Shown here in pieces: positions 45,511 through 54,023 of a stretch of 64,000 bases of DNA (positions are counted from its first letter, which is position 1; each line of letters starts with the position of its first letter). Made by a program: the position numbers and the translations under genes. The DNA is from JANSWP01 sp041941305. Its GTDB lineage: Bacteria; Bacteroidota; Bacteroidia; Chitinophagales; Saprospiraceae. The notes under the pieces were generated by a model. It was not told the origin of the DNA and did no database searches. It saw only the letters and a list, made by a program, of their open reading frames with translations. The stretch covers positions 1 to 64,000 of the forward strand of contig JBGTQJ010000036.1 of NCBI GenBank assembly GCA_041941305.1, in the 5' to 3' direction.

Positions 45511-45708
45511 TTACTTCAAACAAAGAAGGTGTTTAATTCTTCCTTCATCTGCTTTACTAACGGTTGTAGCACCTCTTAGGCGCAATTTTGCCTTTTTGCT
45601 CTTGTTTCTCATCATGTGAGAAGTGAAGGCTTGAAACCGCTTTAGTTTTCCTGATCCGGTGCGTTTGAATCGCTTTTTTGCACTCGAATGCGTCTTCATT
45701 TTTGGCAT
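45511..45708 (-). CDS. rpmI: 50S ribosomal protein L35
   Basis: L35 (65 residues) is a small basic large-subunit protein. The start at 45708 gives 'MPKMKTHSSAKKRFKRTGSGKLKR', which is the family pattern. The upstream extension of 22 residues is not conserved. It lies 82 bp upstream of rplT and 131 bp downstream of infC, with a hairpin in the latter gap. Confidence 0.97.
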   Translation of the reverse strand: MPKMKTHSSAKKRFKRTGSGKLKRFQAFTSHMMRNKSKKAKLRLRGATTVSKADEGRIKHLLCLK

Positions 45709-45762
45709 GATAAAATGCATTTTGTTAAAAAGAGGCGCGAAGATAAAAAAATGGCTATAAAA

Positions 45763-45799
45763 TACAAAGTTCAAGCAGAGAATCTACTTGAACTTTGTA
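45763..45799 (-). promoter_or_regulatory. Attenuator-like hairpin between infC and rpmI
   Basis: A perfect 13-bp stem joins 45763-45775 to 45787-45799 (ACAAAGTTCAAG arms, 11-nt loop). On the transcribed minus strand it is followed by ATTTTATA and then a 7-T run. It sits where L20 control or partial termination is known in other bacteria, so it could set the IF3 to L35/L20 ratio. It might also be only an mRNA end after infC. Confidence 0.55.
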
Positions 45800-45806
45800 G
45801 GTATTA

Positions 45807-45822
45807 TTTAAACACACTCTTA
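45807..45822 (+). repeat. Copy of recurrent 16-nt motif
   Basis: TTTAAACACACTCTTA lies 18 bp downstream of the infC stop. It is a perfect match to the consensus TTTAAACAYACTCTTA. Confidence 0.5.
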
Positions 45823-45839
45823 GTCTTCAAAATACAAGA

Positions 45840-46457
45840 TTATTTTTCAGTAGAAGCTGGTTTTTTCTTTTTCGGTACTTTTTTAGGACTGACGATTACA
45901 ATCATTCTTCGACCTTCCATTTTTGGTAATGCTTCAGCTGCACCATGTTCCTCCAATTCTTTCAAAAACCTAAGCAGTAAAAGCTCCCCACGATCTTTAA
46001 AAACAATGGTACGTCCGCGAAAGTGAACATAAGCTTTCACTTTGGCTCCCTCTTCAAGGAATTTCTTAGCATGACGTAGTTTGAATTCAAAATCGTGATC
46101 ATCCGTATTTGGACCAAAACGGATTTCCTTTACAACTGTTTTCTGGGCTTTCGCCTTCATTTCCTTTTCCTTCTTTTTTCGTTCGTAAAGAAATTTGTTG
46201 TAATCAATAATTCGAACTACAGGTGGGTTTGCTTTGGGTGAGATTTCAACGAGATCGAGTTCCAACTCTTCTGCCCACTTTCGGGCCTGGTGTGTATCAT
46301 AAACACCTGATTCAACTTGATAACCTGCAATCTCGCTTACCTTATCTAAATTGTCTCCGACCAACCGAACTTCAGGAATTCGGATTTGATAATTGACTCT
46401 AAATTGAAATTTGGGTTCTCTGGATTGTCGGTTATTTTTAATTCTTCTTCTAGCCAA
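45840..46457 (-). CDS. infC: Translation initiation factor IF-3
   Basis: IF-3 (205 residues) blocks subunit joining and checks the initiation codon on the 30S subunit. Conserved blocks are 'IPEVRLVGDN', 'ELDLVEISPKANPPVVRIIDYNKFLYE', 'VKEIRFGPNTDDHDFEFKLRHAKKFL' and 'VKAYVHFRGR'. No ATG is available: an in-frame stop lies just 4 codons before the TTG at 46457, and the only other start candidate near the N-terminus is ATT at 46442. A rare start codon is typical of infC because IF-3 discriminates against it and so represses itself. The C-terminus ends with a Lys-rich tail. First gene of infC-rpmI-rplT. Confidence 0.95.
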   Translation of the reverse strand: MARRRIKNNRQSREPKFQFRVNYQIRIPEVRLVGDNLDKVSEIAGYQVESGVYDTHQARKWAEELELDLVEISPKANPPVVRIIDYNKFLYERKKKEKEMKAKAQKTVVKEIRFGPNTDDHDFEFKLRHAKKFLEEGAKVKAYVHFRGRTIVFKDRGELLLLRFLKELEEHGAAEALPKMEGRRMIVIVSPKKVPKKKKPASTEK

Positions 46458-46669
46458 ATGAAAATTTTATTAGTCCTTTATGTGCTGTTCAGGGTTGAAA
46501 CATTCTTGAATTAAATGATTTGGATGTTCAGCCAAGAGCATTTTTTTATTAACACAAAAAGGATGGTTATAAAATAAGAATATCCTTTTAATACGGATTA
46601 AAACCAAAAAGTTCGCAATAAAAGCAATCTAAATTAAAAAAAAATTAAATTACGGCTAAGTATTCGCAA

Positions 46670-46714
46670 AGAAAAAGGTCAATGCCAGATAATATTTTAT
46701 CAGACATTGACCTT
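46670..46714 (-). terminator. Intrinsic terminator of clpC
   Basis: On the minus strand AAGGTCAATG (46714-46705) pairs with CATTGACCTT (46684-46675). An inner GATAA/TTATC pair extends the stem. TTTTTCTTT follows. It lies 30 bp after the clpC stop. Confidence 0.85.
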
Positions 46715-46744
46715 ATTTAGTTTATTTTATGCTTGATTCAACAA

Positions 46745-49285
46745 TTAGGCGTCTGTTTTAATTTTTTTGGAAAACTTGATTTCCAAACCGTCTTTTTCTT
46801 TATTTAAAACAGCATCCAGAACAGTTCCTTCTTCAGGATTTTCGCCTAAAATGAATTCAGCCAATGGGTCTTCAATATATTTTTGAATCGCCCGGTTCAA
46901 AGGTCTGGCTCCAAACTGAGGATCAAAACCTTTATCAGCTACAAATTCTTTGGCATTTTCTGCCAATACTAATTTGTAACCCATTCCCTCCAAACGCTTG
47001 TAAAGATCTTGAAGCGTAATATCGATAATTTTAAAGATCTCTTCTTTTCCTAGGCTATTAAAAATAACAACGTCATCTATTCTATTTAGGAACTCCGGAG
47101 CGAAAGTCTTTTTCAATGCATCCGAAATAACACTTTTTGAGTGGTCTTCAGCATTATCTCTTTTTGCCTTGGTAGAAAATCCAACACCCTGACCAAAATC
47201 CTTTAATTGGCGAACACCAATATTGGAAGTCATGATTACCAGTGAATTTTTAAAATCTACCTTTCTACCCAATCCATCCGTTAACTGTCCATCATCTAAA
47301 ACCTGCAAAAGGATATTGTAAACATCTGGATGGGCTTTTTCAATTTCATCCAATAATATAACGGAGTATGGCTTCCTTCTTACTTTTTCGGTCAACTGTC
47401 CACCTTCTTCATAACCCACATAACCGGGAGGTGCTCCAATCAAACGGCTGACAGAGAATTTCTCCATATATTCACTCATGTCAATTCTAACCAGTGCATC
47501 TTCAGAATCGAAAATGTAACGGGCGAGTGCTTTGGCTAATTCCGTTTTGCCGACTCCAGTTGGTCCCAGAAAAATGAAAGAACCAATCGGTTTAGAAGGA
47601 TCCTTTAATCCAACTCTATTTCTTTGTATCGCTTTTGAAATTTTAGTAATTGCTTCATCTTGCCCGATAATCATTTTTCTGATGTCATCAGACATGCTTA
47701 CCAGTTTTTTGCTTTCACTCTGAGCAACCCGCTTTACAGGTATTCCAGTCATCATAGAAACGACCTCGGCAATGTTTTCCTCATCAACAGGATAGCGTTT
47801 GGTTTTACTTTCTTCTTCCCATTGCATTTTGGCAAATTCTAATTGACGGACCAGTTTGGACTCATCATCTCTCAAATCTGCTGCTTTTTCATATTGTTGA
47901 TTTTTTACAGCTTGATTTTTCAGTTCCTTAATTTGCTCAATCCTATATTCGAGATCTTCTATATGTTTAGGAACATGAATATTTTTTAGATGAACTCTTG
48001 CTCCCACCTCATCAAGAACATCTATTGCTTTATCTGGCAAAAATCTGTCGCTGATATACCGATCGCTTAATTTGACGCATGCTACGATTGCATCATCTGT
48101 ATAATTCACATTATGGAAATCTTCATATTTTTCTTTTATATTTTCCAATATGTGAATGGTTTCCTCAGCAGATGGAGGATCTACGATTACTTTCTGAAAT
48201 CTTCTATCTAGTGCTCCGTCCTTTTCGATATGTTGACGGTATTCATCTAGGGTAGAGGCACCAATACATTGCAATTCTCCTCTTGCAAGTGCAGGCTTAA
48301 ATATATTTGAGGCATCCAGGGAACCAGTCGCTCCTCCTGCTCCAACTATCGTATGGATTTCATCAATAAACAAAATAACATCACGAGATTTTTCAAGCTC
48401 GTTCATGATGGCTTTCATTCGTTCTTCAAATTGTCCTCTGTATTTGGTACCTGCAACAAGTGCAGCCAAATCGAGCATGACCAATCGTTTATTAAAAAGC
48501 GTTCTGGAAACTTTCTTTTGGTTGATTCGAAGTGCTAAACCTTCTACAATTGCAGTTTTACCTACACCAGGTTCACCAATCAGAATTGGGTTGTTTTTCT
48601 TCCTTCGACTTAGGATTTGAGATACTCTTTCAATTTCATTTTCACGCCCGATAATTGGATCCAATTTGCCTTCGTTCGCCAATTTTGTAATATCTCTTCC
48701 AAAATTATCTAAAACTGGAGTTCGAGATTTGGTTTGGCGTTTTTGCTGGTAGCCACTTCTTGGGTTTTCTTCTTCCTCAAAAGTATCTTCATTACCAGAT
48801 GCCTGAGCGTAAGGATCAAAAGTAGTGTTGAAATCCTGTTCTTGTCTCACATACTCCAATTCTGCTTTGTAGATGTCATAGTCTACATCAAATTGATTCA
48901 AAATCCTGGAAGCCGGATTTTCCTTATGTTTCAAAATGGAAAGCATTAAATGCTCTGGAGCAATTTCTTCATTCTTAAGCGCTTTTGCTTCGAGGAATGT
49001 AACCTTCAAAACTTTTTCAGCAGCTTTGTTTAATGGAAGATTACCAACGTTGATTGGGGTGGTGGTCACTGGTCTTCTTTGGACAGAGTCTTCAATGACT
49101 TGTTTCAACTCTAGATTGTCAACATCCAAAGAAGATAAAACCTTCATGGCCAAGCTCGCTTTTTCTCTCATCAGCCCCAATAGAAGGTGTTCTGTACCAA
49201 TAAAATCCTGACCAAGCCTTAGTGCTTCATCACGGCTTCGGGAAATAACTTTTTTTACCTTGGGCGAAAACTTCTTATTGTTCAT
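46745..49285 (-). CDS. clpC: ATP-dependent Clp protease ATP-binding subunit ClpC
   Basis: ClpC (about 846 residues) is the unfoldase that feeds ClpP. The ATG at 49285 ('MNNKKFSPKVKKVISRSRDEALRLGQDFIGTEHLLLGLMR') is canonical; the longer frame adds 17 residues. The order is: two Clp N repeats (about 1-145), the first AAA+ module ('GEPGVGKTAIVEGLA', 'VILFIDEIHTIVGAGG'), a middle UVR-like coiled coil ('NQQYEKAADLRDDESKL'), and the second AAA+ module ('GPTGVGKTELAKALA', 'VILLDEIEKAHPDVYN', 'VIMTSNIG'). The C-terminal domain D2 has 'GFDPQFGARPLNRAIQKYIEDPLAE'. A TACTTTTG -7 box lies about 120 bp upstream. Confidence 0.96.
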   Translation of the reverse strand: MNNKKFSPKVKKVISRSRDEALRLGQDFIGTEHLLLGLMREKASLAMKVLSSLDVDNLELKQVIEDSVQRRPVTTTPINVGNLPLNKAAEKVLKVTFLEAKALKNEEIAPEHLMLSILKHKENPASRILNQFDVDYDIYKAELEYVRQEQDFNTTFDPYAQASGNEDTFEEEENPRSGYQQKRQTKSRTPVLDNFGRDITKLANEGKLDPIIGRENEIERVSQILSRRKKNNPILIGEPGVGKTAIVEGLALRINQKKVSRTLFNKRLVMLDLAALVAGTKYRGQFEERMKAIMNELEKSRDVILFIDEIHTIVGAGGATGSLDASNIFKPALARGELQCIGASTLDEYRQHIEKDGALDRRFQKVIVDPPSAEETIHILENIKEKYEDFHNVNYTDDAIVACVKLSDRYISDRFLPDKAIDVLDEVGARVHLKNIHVPKHIEDLEYRIEQIKELKNQAVKNQQYEKAADLRDDESKLVRQLEFAKMQWEEESKTKRYPVDEENIAEVVSMMTGIPVKRVAQSESKKLVSMSDDIRKMIIGQDEAITKISKAIQRNRVGLKDPSKPIGSFIFLGPTGVGKTELAKALARYIFDSEDALVRIDMSEYMEKFSVSRLIGAPPGYVGYEEGGQLTEKVRRKPYSVILLDEIEKAHPDVYNILLQVLDDGQLTDGLGRKVDFKNSLVIMTSNIGVRQLKDFGQGVGFSTKAKRDNAEDHSKSVISDALKKTFAPEFLNRIDDVVIFNSLGKEEIFKIIDITLQDLYKRLEGMGYKLVLAENAKEFVADKGFDPQFGARPLNRAIQKYIEDPLAEFILGENPEEGTVLDAVLNKEKDGLEIKFSKKIKTDA

Positions 49286-49873
49286 ATCAATAAAATCTTC
49301 AATGTTCTTTTGGAATATCAAATAATGGAGTCGCAAGGAACAACATTATTGATGATTTCATGGGTTTGCGTTGGAACAATATTAGGGTTAATTCTTTAAG
49401 ATCACAAAAGTAATTTTAAAAAACCAAGTGACCTGAAATATTGAGCCAATTTAACTTCTTTTTTCACATTTTCTTCAATTTATTTCTAAGAAAAAATAAT
49501 GCCGGAAGATAGCGCCCTTAATTTATTGAATATCTGGCTCTTTTGAGTGATTTCATTTTTCGCTAAAAAGAGATTTAAAAAATGAATTCTTTTCCGATCT
49601 TGTCGCCAAACATGCTTTTTCGACAAAAAATTAAATTGAAAAATAGCAAAATAGAAGGCATGGAGAAGAAACACTCGAATTCAAATATGGTTGAAAATCT
49701 TTTTAATCATGTAAACTGTTTATTGTAATCGATTGATTATTAGGAATTAACACAATTGCAAATTTTCATTTAAAATGCAAGTCTAAAGTTTTAAAAAGTT
49801 GTCTTAAATTTGCGCCTCCTATTTGATATATTTGTAAACCCTTTAATCTTTTGGGACATCAAACCTGAGAACT
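49286..49873. other. Intergenic region between clpC and STAS gene
   Basis: This 588-bp gap holds divergent promoters. On the minus strand TACTTTTG (49412-49405) fits the -7 box for clpC with a ~120-nt leader. On the plus strand TATATTTG (49827-49834) fits the STAS gene. A 62-codon minus-strand frame at 49486-49674 lacks any recognisable feature. Nothing else is seen. Confidence 0.45.
49827..49834 (+). promoter_or_regulatory. -7 promoter box of STAS gene
   Basis: TATATTTG matches TAnnTTTG exactly and lies 39 bp before the ATG. No well-spaced TTG -33 element was found (TTG at 49799 gives 25 nt). Confidence 0.5.
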
Positions 49874-50254
49874 ATGCAGTACTCTATTAATAAACAAGAA
49901 AAGTATTCAATTTTGAGCCTTCAGGAAGAAAACCTCAATTCTGTCGTAGCACCAAAATTGAAATCCGAATTCGTCATTCTTTCAAATGAAGGAGTACCGA
50001 ATTTGATTTTAGATCTAACAGATGTACACTACGTCGATTCCTCTGGACTAAGTGCTATTCTAACCGCAAACCGGCTCTGGAAGGACGGTGGCACTTTTGT
50101 ATTAACCGGAATTGAACACGACGCTGTTAGAAAATTGATCGAGATATCGAGACTAGATACCGTTTTAACTATTGTTCCGACTGTTAAGGAATCAGTAGAT
50201 TATGTATTTATGGAAGCTTTAGAAAGAGATCTAAACGGAGAAACAGCTGAATAA
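49874..50254 (+). CDS. STAS-domain anti-sigma factor antagonist
   Basis: This is a 126-residue single STAS-domain protein of the SpoIIAA/RsbV type. The 'LILDLTDVHYVDSSGLSAILTANRLW' block holds the phosphorylatable Ser (Ser57 by alignment). Ahead of it the 'LNSVVAPKLKSEFVILSNEG' part forms the first strand and helix. In other bacteria such proteins bind an anti-sigma kinase and release a sigma factor when dephosphorylated. No anti-sigma kinase or phosphatase gene is next to it, so the partner must lie elsewhere. It is flanked by a strong bidirectional terminator. Confidence 0.88.
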   Translation: MQYSINKQEKYSILSLQEENLNSVVAPKLKSEFVILSNEGVPNLILDLTDVHYVDSSGLSAILTANRLWKDGGTFVLTGIEHDAVRKLIEISRLDTVLTIVPTVKESVDYVFMEALERDLNGETAE

Positions 50255-50292
50255 CTCTTCCATTGAGTTTTTCGAAAGACGCTTGTCTAAAA

Positions 50293-50341
50293 AACAATTG
50301 AGGTTCTATGACTTGAATGTCCTAGAACCTCATTTGTTTTT
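50293..50341. terminator. Bidirectional terminator after STAS gene
   Basis: TGAGGTTCTA (50299-50308) pairs with TAGAACCTCA (50323-50332), extended by AACAAT/ATTTGTT and followed by a T-run. The minus-strand reading has an A-rich/T-rich edge too. It separates the STAS gene from the convergent WG-repeat gene. Confidence 0.8.
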
Positions 50342-53300
50342 TCAGTTTTGAATCTCCCAAATCCAATTGCCATTCCTATCCAAATATCCAATTTGTTCTC
50401 CTCTTTCTACTCGATAAATCTGATTTGCAACTTCCAGATAATCATATGCTGCTGGAATGATTATTTCTCCTTGCCTTGAAGCCAAACCAAAAAGAAGAGA
50501 TGGCTTGACATGAATCAAACCATTGTCCAAATGATTGATTTTTGAATATTTGGGTTCTATTACAAAAACCCCTGTATCATTAATTACCCCCCATTTATTT
50601 TGACTACGAACTGGAGCTGTTTTGTTTTTAAAGGGTTGAATGTCTTCAAAAAATCGATTGAATAGGTTGATGCCATTTTTATCACAATAATAATAATTCA
50701 ATCTTCGGAAATTGTTTCTTACCCCAAATTGATTGAACATGCCAAAGGCATTTTCAGAATAATGAATGATGTCATCTGTAGGCACTGGATTAAAGGCTTG
50801 CCCCTTTCTGTCAAGCCAAATTTTGGTATCATCATCATATTCATGTTTTTGAGTGAAAACATAATTCTCCGAAAAGGCTTCCGCAATTTCAAAGTTGCCT
50901 TTAAATGCACGCTGGTTTTTTGAGTTAATATAATACCAGGTTAATTGACTTGGATGCCGTACAGCCACCAAATCATTCGATATCTCTGAAGTTTGGGCAT
51001 AAATTGTAGGAATGACTTCTTTTCCTTTTGCATTTAAAAATCCCCATAATTCTCCATCACTTACTCTGTAGTATCCATTATTAAATGGTTCAATGCTCCT
51101 ATATTTCAGGGTTGTCAATAATTCTCCCTTTGCATTCATCAGGCCAGAGGGCTTTTTATAATGTTCTCGAACTTCTGCCAAACCATTCTCATCAAAAGAA
51201 AAAATCACTTCAAATCGCTGTGGCTTTAAAATCCACTTTCCTTTGGTGTTAATTAACCCGGTTTTCTTTTCATACACCACTCTTGCCACATTGTGCTGAA
51301 AATCAAATGCCTTTGTAAAAACTGCTTCTATTTTAGTTTTTCCTTTTTTATTGATGTATCCATACCATCTTCCCAATTGATACCAGCAAAGACCGCTATT
51401 AAATGCTCCAAAGCCATCTGCATATGCCAGTTCACCTTCAAATTCTAAAACTTTGTTGTTTTTTTTGTCTATAAAAAACCAGGAAGAAGAATCAAAACGA
51501 ACAGCTGCCCATCCTTCTGAGAATTTTTTAACTTCTTTATACTGGCAGGGAATAACCTCGAATCCGGATTCATCCACAAAACCCCATAGGGAATCTACCA
51601 TTACTGCACACATACCGTCAGAAAATCCTCCAAACTTTGAATATTTTAATCCAATGATTTCGTGACCTTTATTGTTGAAAAAAATTGGTTTTTGATTTCT
51701 GACACTTACTTTCCAGGTATTGTTGTTAAAATTATTTATTCCAGCATATTTAAAGTCAAGGAGTACTTCTTCCTTTTCATTAATGACTCCCCAAAACTCT
51801 CCAATTTGATTAATGGCCATACTATCCTGGAAATCATTTGCAAAATTGAAAATCGTATCAATGACAAAATTTCCAAGTGTATCTATGTAGCCCCATTTTG
51901 GTTTGTTTTTTCCTACTTTATCAATAAAGAATTTTTTTCGATGGTTCAGTGCAAAAAACCTTGTTGGGGTTATCCAATAATCGTAAACAAAGGTATTTAT
52001 CCAATCGGGAGATATTTTTTGATCTTTTGGTTCTGAGGTGACGGTTATTTTTCCTCCTAAACATGCTCTTGCTTTACCATTCCGAAAATCCCCTATATAT
52101 GTAAAGCGTTTTTCAGCTCCATTTTCATCAAGGATTTGTTTACCTGTCCGGTCGATTAGACCAAATTGCCCTTCTTTATCAATAAAACGAGCATATTTTC
52201 GCCCTTTGCGAAAATCTTGTCTATTCAGTCCCATTAAATTAAAGGAGGTAATAAATTTCCCACGATCATGACAAAAAAGTGCCACTGAGCTTGCAGAATC
52301 AATTGGAAAGGTAACCATAGAGGACAATCGATTCAATATATAATCATTAGAAGAATAAACCATGGTTAACCTGACTTCAGGTATGTGTCTAATCGTTTGG
52401 TATTGAGGTGAGTATTGCATGGTTTTGGTAACAGAGTTGAAGCATCCCCAACGTTTATTCATTTCATTTTTTTGCCAAATCCATGGGGTGTTTTCAACTT
52501 CAAGTGTGTCCCTTGGTGACCATATTCGATTTCCTCTTAAACCTCCAAATAATCGAGCGTTGGCATTTCTTCGAATGTCGGACATTGTGAATTCATCTCC
52601 AAACATATTTAATTCATAACCGACATTAAGGGTATAAACTTCAGGGAAAAATTCTTCATTGATTACCTTTCCGCTATCGCTCATCTCGTAGAGTGTCATT
52701 GTGGTTCCAACAAATCCTTTATAATAGTTCTCCTCTTTTTGAATGTCTTCAAATTTTGCAGGAATGACTTCTTCCCCCTCAATATTGATCATCCCATAGT
52801 AGTCATTTTTCCTTACAAGGGCATTCATCCCGTCAAAGTTTGATATGGCTTGGTATTCACAAGGGACTACAATTCCCTCTTCTAAAGTAATTAAGCCCCA
52901 CTTTTTTTTCCGAACTTTAAAAAATGGAGCTGTGGCTTTTTCTATTTCTTTATAGGTTGGTGGTAAAACCTCATTCCCTAGGCTATCCAAAATTCCCTTT
53001 AAATGGTTCCTCTCGGCAATGATGTAATCTTTGTTTAGACGATGGAAGAAATCGTATTTCTTTGCATGGGAAAGAAAATCTTTTTTTGAAAAAGCATACA
53101 AATACCAGGTACGATCTGAGTTTTTTAGCGTTACAAAATGTTTATTCAAATTTTTATAGCTGTACCAATCTTCTTCCAAGACTTGCTCCCCTCGATGATT
53201 CCACGTTGTCCATTTCCCTCCTCTTCCTTCTCGATCCTGATTCAATCCCAAAATGAAATTATCGTTCAAAACATCAATTTTGTCAAATTTATCTGGTAGA

Positions 53301-53902
53301 ATTCTCATAGCATCCCCACTAAACAAACCCCACTTTCTTGCTTTATAATCCTCCTTTACTTTAAAATAGCCTTTTCCCTTATCGATTAATTCAATGTATC
53401 CAAACTTTGGCGGAAAAATCTGGGGACCTTCCTTTTTATGTACCCCCCATAATTCATCTTTTTTTACCATGAAATATTCATGAACCTGCCCACCACCATC
53501 ATAAATAGGGCGGATGTCTTCATATCGAGCATCTATTAATATTTTCCCAACCCGGTTTACAACAGTAAACATAGAATCATAAGTCACAACAAAAAGGGTG
53601 TCATGGAGCGGTCGGATTTGAGTGTAATTTGGAGCTAAGACTTCTATTCCATTCCTTTGGTCAATTAAGCCTAACTTCTTGTCCAATTCTACCAAGCGGA
53701 AATTGGAATCTCCTGCAAAAAATCTATTCCATGGCACTGGTCTTTCGCCAACTGCATCGTATTTGGGTTCTACGATAACGCTCCCTGTATTATCAATAAA
53801 ACCTAATTTATGGTTGATCTTTACAGGTAACCAATTGCTGTTGAATTGAGCTGACAAAGCCGTATAAAAAAATAGTGTAAGAATGGAGAGAGTTATTCGC
53901 AT
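50342..53902 (-). CDS. Giant WG-repeat protein
   Basis: This is an exported 1186-residue protein built almost entirely of WG repeats. A signal peptide (MRITLSILTLFFYTALSAQ) leads to repeats of the type 'xxGxxGLIDxxGxxVIxPxYDxI' from residue ~25 to the C-terminus. Examples are 'HKLGFIDNTGSVIVEPKYDAV', 'DELWGVHKKEGPQIFPPKFGYI', 'SLWGFVDESGFEVIPCQYKEV' and 'LLFGLASRQGEIIIPAAYDYL'. About two dozen units can be counted by eye, with degenerate ones in the middle. There is no enzyme domain and no T9SS domain. WG proteins are proposed to be beta-propeller-like or elongated scaffolds, and their roles are unknown. It lies 120 bp after the lipoprotein gene, with a phased repeat between them. Confidence 0.85.
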   Translation of the reverse strand: MRITLSILTLFFYTALSAQFNSNWLPVKINHKLGFIDNTGSVIVEPKYDAVGERPVPWNRFFAGDSNFRLVELDKKLGLIDQRNGIEVLAPNYTQIRPLHDTLFVVTYDSMFTVVNRVGKILIDARYEDIRPIYDGGGQVHEYFMVKKDELWGVHKKEGPQIFPPKFGYIELIDKGKGYFKVKEDYKARKWGLFSGDAMRILPDKFDKIDVLNDNFILGLNQDREGRGGKWTTWNHRGEQVLEEDWYSYKNLNKHFVTLKNSDRTWYLYAFSKKDFLSHAKKYDFFHRLNKDYIIAERNHLKGILDSLGNEVLPPTYKEIEKATAPFFKVRKKKWGLITLEEGIVVPCEYQAISNFDGMNALVRKNDYYGMINIEGEEVIPAKFEDIQKEENYYKGFVGTTMTLYEMSDSGKVINEEFFPEVYTLNVGYELNMFGDEFTMSDIRRNANARLFGGLRGNRIWSPRDTLEVENTPWIWQKNEMNKRWGCFNSVTKTMQYSPQYQTIRHIPEVRLTMVYSSNDYILNRLSSMVTFPIDSASSVALFCHDRGKFITSFNLMGLNRQDFRKGRKYARFIDKEGQFGLIDRTGKQILDENGAEKRFTYIGDFRNGKARACLGGKITVTSEPKDQKISPDWINTFVYDYWITPTRFFALNHRKKFFIDKVGKNKPKWGYIDTLGNFVIDTIFNFANDFQDSMAINQIGEFWGVINEKEEVLLDFKYAGINNFNNNTWKVSVRNQKPIFFNNKGHEIIGLKYSKFGGFSDGMCAVMVDSLWGFVDESGFEVIPCQYKEVKKFSEGWAAVRFDSSSWFFIDKKNNKVLEFEGELAYADGFGAFNSGLCWYQLGRWYGYINKKGKTKIEAVFTKAFDFQHNVARVVYEKKTGLINTKGKWILKPQRFEVIFSFDENGLAEVREHYKKPSGLMNAKGELLTTLKYRSIEPFNNGYYRVSDGELWGFLNAKGKEVIPTIYAQTSEISNDLVAVRHPSQLTWYYINSKNQRAFKGNFEIAEAFSENYVFTQKHEYDDDTKIWLDRKGQAFNPVPTDDIIHYSENAFGMFNQFGVRNNFRRLNYYYCDKNGINLFNRFFEDIQPFKNKTAPVRSQNKWGVINDTGVFVIEPKYSKINHLDNGLIHVKPSLLFGLASRQGEIIIPAAYDYLEVANQIYRVERGEQIGYLDRNGNWIWEIQN

Positions 53903-53956
53903 GAATAATTGATTGGAGATGAAAGATGTGGAAAAGAGGAATATAGCATTCAGGAA

Positions 53957-54009
53957 TGGTTCAAAAATGGTTCAAAATAGTTTAAACAACTTTGAACCAT
54001 TTTGAACCA
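53957..54009. repeat. Phased direct and inverted 9-mer repeat (candidate operator)
   Basis: TGGTTCAAA occurs at 53957 and 53968 (11 bp apart) and its inverse TTTGAACCA at 53991 and 54001 (10 bp apart). The arms can also form one long hairpin with an AT-rich loop. It lies 55-107 bp upstream of the WG-repeat gene and 15 bp after the lipoprotein stop. A terminator is the alternative, but no T-run follows. Confidence 0.5.
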
Positions 54010-54023
54010 TTTTTATCAAAGCA

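Noticed and set aside
49486..49674. 62-codon minus-strand frame in the clpC/STAS gap
   Set aside because: No signal, motif or promoter match; it is in A+T-rich intergenic DNA.
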